Of a DNA stretch of 64,000 bases, positions 63,656-64,000 are shown in pieces. Source of the DNA: Hydractinia symbiolongicarpus (taxonomy: Eukaryota; Cnidaria; Hydrozoa; Anthoathecata; Hydractiniidae); contig NC_079878.1 of assembly GCF_029227915.1 (NCBI RefSeq), forward strand, positions 32,887,501-32,951,500, in the 5' to 3' direction. Below the pieces are notes generated by a model. That model was not told where the DNA came from, ran no database searches, and saw only the letters and a list, made by a program, of their open reading frames with translations. Both the position numbers and the translations under genes were made by a program. Positions within the stretch are counted from its first letter, which is position 1. Every line of letters begins with the position of its first letter.

Positions 63656-64000
63656 AAATCGTTCGAGAAATGAGTTTACACCCTGGGTACTTTCTTTGTA
63701 TAATTTTGACTATACGGGCCGAGTCCGGGATTTACGGGAAATCGCAGGTTTTCGTTTGCCGGCGATTAAACCACTTTCATTAAGCGTCTCATCAAAAATG
63801 AAAAGATTTCTGAAAACTACAAGTCTCATGCGTTTAAGTGGTGAAAAAATAATTTAAAAAATCGTTCGGGAAATGAGTTTACTCCCTGGGTACTTTCTTT
63901 GTATACTTTTGACTATACGGGCCGAGTCCGGGATTTACGGGAAATCGCGGGTATTCGTTTGCCGGCGATTAAACTTCTTTTATTCAGCGTCTCATCAAAA

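Larger units (their letters stand above)
51718..64000 (-). repeat. Satellite block 4, monomers in reversed orientation
   Basis: About 60 monomers in the same orientation as block 2, continuing beyond the window. The first half carries a block-specific variant with AGTATTTTTAAATACT. The second half is a set of near-identical HOR copies with a CGATTAATATTC unit. No foreign sequence is visible. Confidence 0.97.

Noticed and set aside
1-64000. CRISPR array (regular repeats with spacers)
   Set aside because: The unit is about 203 bp and similar along its whole length. There are no short identical repeats separated by unique spacers and no cas genes.
1-64000. Pol III promoter or tRNA-derived origin of the monomer
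   Set aside because: GTTCGGGAAAT and GTCGAATG resemble a B box only in part, no A box lies at the right distance, and no cloverleaf can be folded from the unit.
1-64000. rDNA spacer repeats
   Set aside because: No 18S, 5.8S, 28S or 5S sequence is present in the window to support this.
1-64000. Pure assembly artefact
   Set aside because: Not excluded for single HOR copies or switches, but units differ by many private variants, HOR copies differ by whole-monomer gains and losses, and the switches are not exact mirror images, so an array of this general form is probably real.

Overview
The whole 64 kb window is one satellite DNA array. The unit is a monomer of about 203 bp, about 38% GC in a consensus I counted by hand, and it repeats roughly 315 times. 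I found no stretch that is not satellite: no gene, no rRNA or tRNA, no recognisable transposon and no CRISPR array. This is typical of eukaryotic constitutive heterochromatin (centromeric, pericentromeric or subtelomeric). The sequence does not let me name the species. CpG is not depleted (12 CpG in the 203 bp consensus against about 7 expected from base content), which argues weakly against a genome where this locus is heavily methylated in the germ line.

Layout. I take the reading that starts GTCAAAAGTATACAAAG and ends CGGCCCGTATA as the reference orientation. Block 1 (1-14239) is in reference orientation, block 2 (14240-39288) is reversed, block 3 (39289-51717) is in reference orientation and block 4 (51718-64000) is reversed. 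The three switch points, near 14240, 39289 and 51718, fall at different phases of the monomer, inside otherwise normal monomers. Each one makes a large inverted repeat. The array runs past both ends of the window.

Inside the blocks, monomers fall into a few subfamilies with linked diagnostic bases. The main two differ at GTCAAAAGTATAC/ACTCGGCCCG/GCTGAATAAAAGAAG versus GTCGAATGTATAC/GCTTGGCCCG/GCTTAATGAAAGAGG. They are arranged in many overlapping higher-order repeats (HORs) of 2 to about 35 monomers, with lengths near 404, 599, 609, 811, 1207, 1418, 1623, 1824, 2232, 3652, 4463, 5070, 6672 and 7100 bp. Many copies look identical or nearly so, which points to recent unequal exchange or segmental amplification. 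One monomer variant, with an 11 bp deletion, occurs in both block 2 and block 3 in opposite orientations, so the blocks share ancestry and at least one inversion moved HOR material.

Open frames of 60-164 codons occur throughout. They are by-products of the monomer: the same peptide recurs in every unit, open frames overlap on both strands, the period is not a multiple of three, and a stop recurs at the same monomer position. I therefore call no CDS. What may be functional lies at the DNA level: a conserved 9 bp-arm dyad in an AT-rich half, a GC-rich half with four spaced GGG runs, phased A/T tracts, and a near-nucleosomal period. All coordinates of HOR edges are by eye and approximate.
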